A stretch of DNA of 5,908 nucleotides, taken from positions 1 through 5,908 of the forward strand of contig JAJRZO010000255.1 of NCBI GenBank assembly GCA_024275215.1, written 5' to 3'. Source of the DNA: Candidatus Zixiibacteriota bacterium. GTDB taxonomy: Bacteria; Zixibacteria; MSB-5A5; JAABVY01; JAHJOQ01. This document shows, one piece after another, positions 5,564 to 5,908 of this stretch. The stretch's first letter is position 1, and the number at the start of each line of letters is the position of its first letter. A program made the translations under genes and the position numbers. The notes beneath the pieces are model-generated. The model was not told where the DNA came from. It did not search any database and was given only the letters and a program-made list of their open reading frames with translations.

Positions 5564-5908
5564 ATGAAAAACATGAAGAAGTTATTGTGTCTCATTGCTG
5601 TGTTGTTGCTGCTCCTCCTCGCCGCAAAGAGTACAGCGCGGGCGGCAATGACGACAATGTGCGGATCCCTTTGCCATCAGATGACAATACGTTTTTTTGA
5701 ATAGACATCTTGGCGACAAGCTGCTGGTCAGTTGGTGTCTGGAATGTGCCTCAAGCAGGTATGGCGTACGTTGTAGCGAAACATGTTCTCTGAACTGAAT
5801 ACTGTGGTGGATTATGCCTTTCCTGCTATCTCAACGGAAGCGGCATTGGTAACATCGATGATGTAGTTTATCTATGAACTACCTATTCTCCGGCGGTCCC
5901 GCGCCAGG
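5564..5908 (+). pseudogene. Broken gene for a secreted protein with a dockerin-like C-terminus; runs to the right edge
   Basis: GGAGGGAG (5551-5558) precedes ATG at 5564. The first frame gives a strong signal peptide (MKNMKKLLCLIAVLLL...ARA) but stops at TAG 5702-5704 after 46 codons. A second frame carries NDDNVRIPLPSDDNTFF up to TGA at 5698. The same frame reads CGGLCLSC and YLNGSGIGNIDDVVYL at 5803-5874, then TGA. A third frame continues at 5874 as MNYLFSGGPAP. Joined, the last two pieces form a dockerin-type ending (NGSG...IDDVVYL, then (M)NYLFSGGPAP) of the kind seen in secreted proteins of uncultured FCB-group bacteria. At least two frame changes and further stops are required, so the gene is decayed or the sequence has indel errors here. 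A short functional 46-residue secreted peptide is possible but less likely. Confidence 0.55.

Noticed and set aside
5698..5877. TGA codons in the right-edge gene as further selenocysteine sites
   Set aside because: The dockerin-like sequence continues in a different frame after the TGA at 5875, which indicates a frameshift. There is no repeated motif or clear hairpin after these codons.
1..5908. CRISPR array, insertion sequence, tRNA or rRNA
   Set aside because: I saw no regularly spaced short repeats, transposase motifs, terminal inverted repeats, or tRNA/rRNA landmarks.

Overview
The window holds two unrelated gene blocks that diverge around position 1550, followed by a membrane-protein gene and a damaged gene at the right edge. 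The standout is the middle block. Three tandem paralogous genes (1717-2454, 2643-3431, 3554-4480) encode exported proteins with a DUF1573-like Ig-type domain. Each is cut by an in-frame TGA at the same residue, inside the family's Cys-Gly-Cys-Thr motif. A conventional gene caller would report six fragments. Read through, each gives one intact protein with a Sec-Gly-Cys-Thr centre. In each gene a hairpin with a G opening its loop lies about 20 nt past the UGA, where bacterial SECIS elements sit. I therefore read the block as a three-gene selenoprotein array.

Left block, minus strand (1-1452): lexA, an 82-residue unnamed gene, and the start of dinB (DNA polymerase IV), which runs off the left edge. 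The lexA promoter (TTGACA, 17 nt, TACTGT) carries a near-consensus Escherichia coli-type LexA box over its -10 element. This is an autoregulated SOS operon. Region 1453-1716 is the divergent intergenic region and has no further gene.

Right part: a perfect rho-independent terminator (4507-4538) closes the array. It is followed by a YihY/BrkB-family inner-membrane protein (4614-5510). From 5564 there is a gene start with a strong ribosome binding site and signal peptide, but the frame is broken and the recognisable dockerin-like end is spread over two frames.

Organism: a bacterium with mixed base composition, TTG starts, UGA used both as stop and as probable selenocysteine, many secreted Ig-like proteins, and a dockerin-like 'YL..MNYLFSGGPAP' ending. 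I associate that ending with uncultured FCB-group lineages such as Zixibacteria. This placement is a tentative inference. No selA, selB, selD or tRNA-Sec gene lies in the window, so selenocysteine insertion would depend on loci elsewhere.
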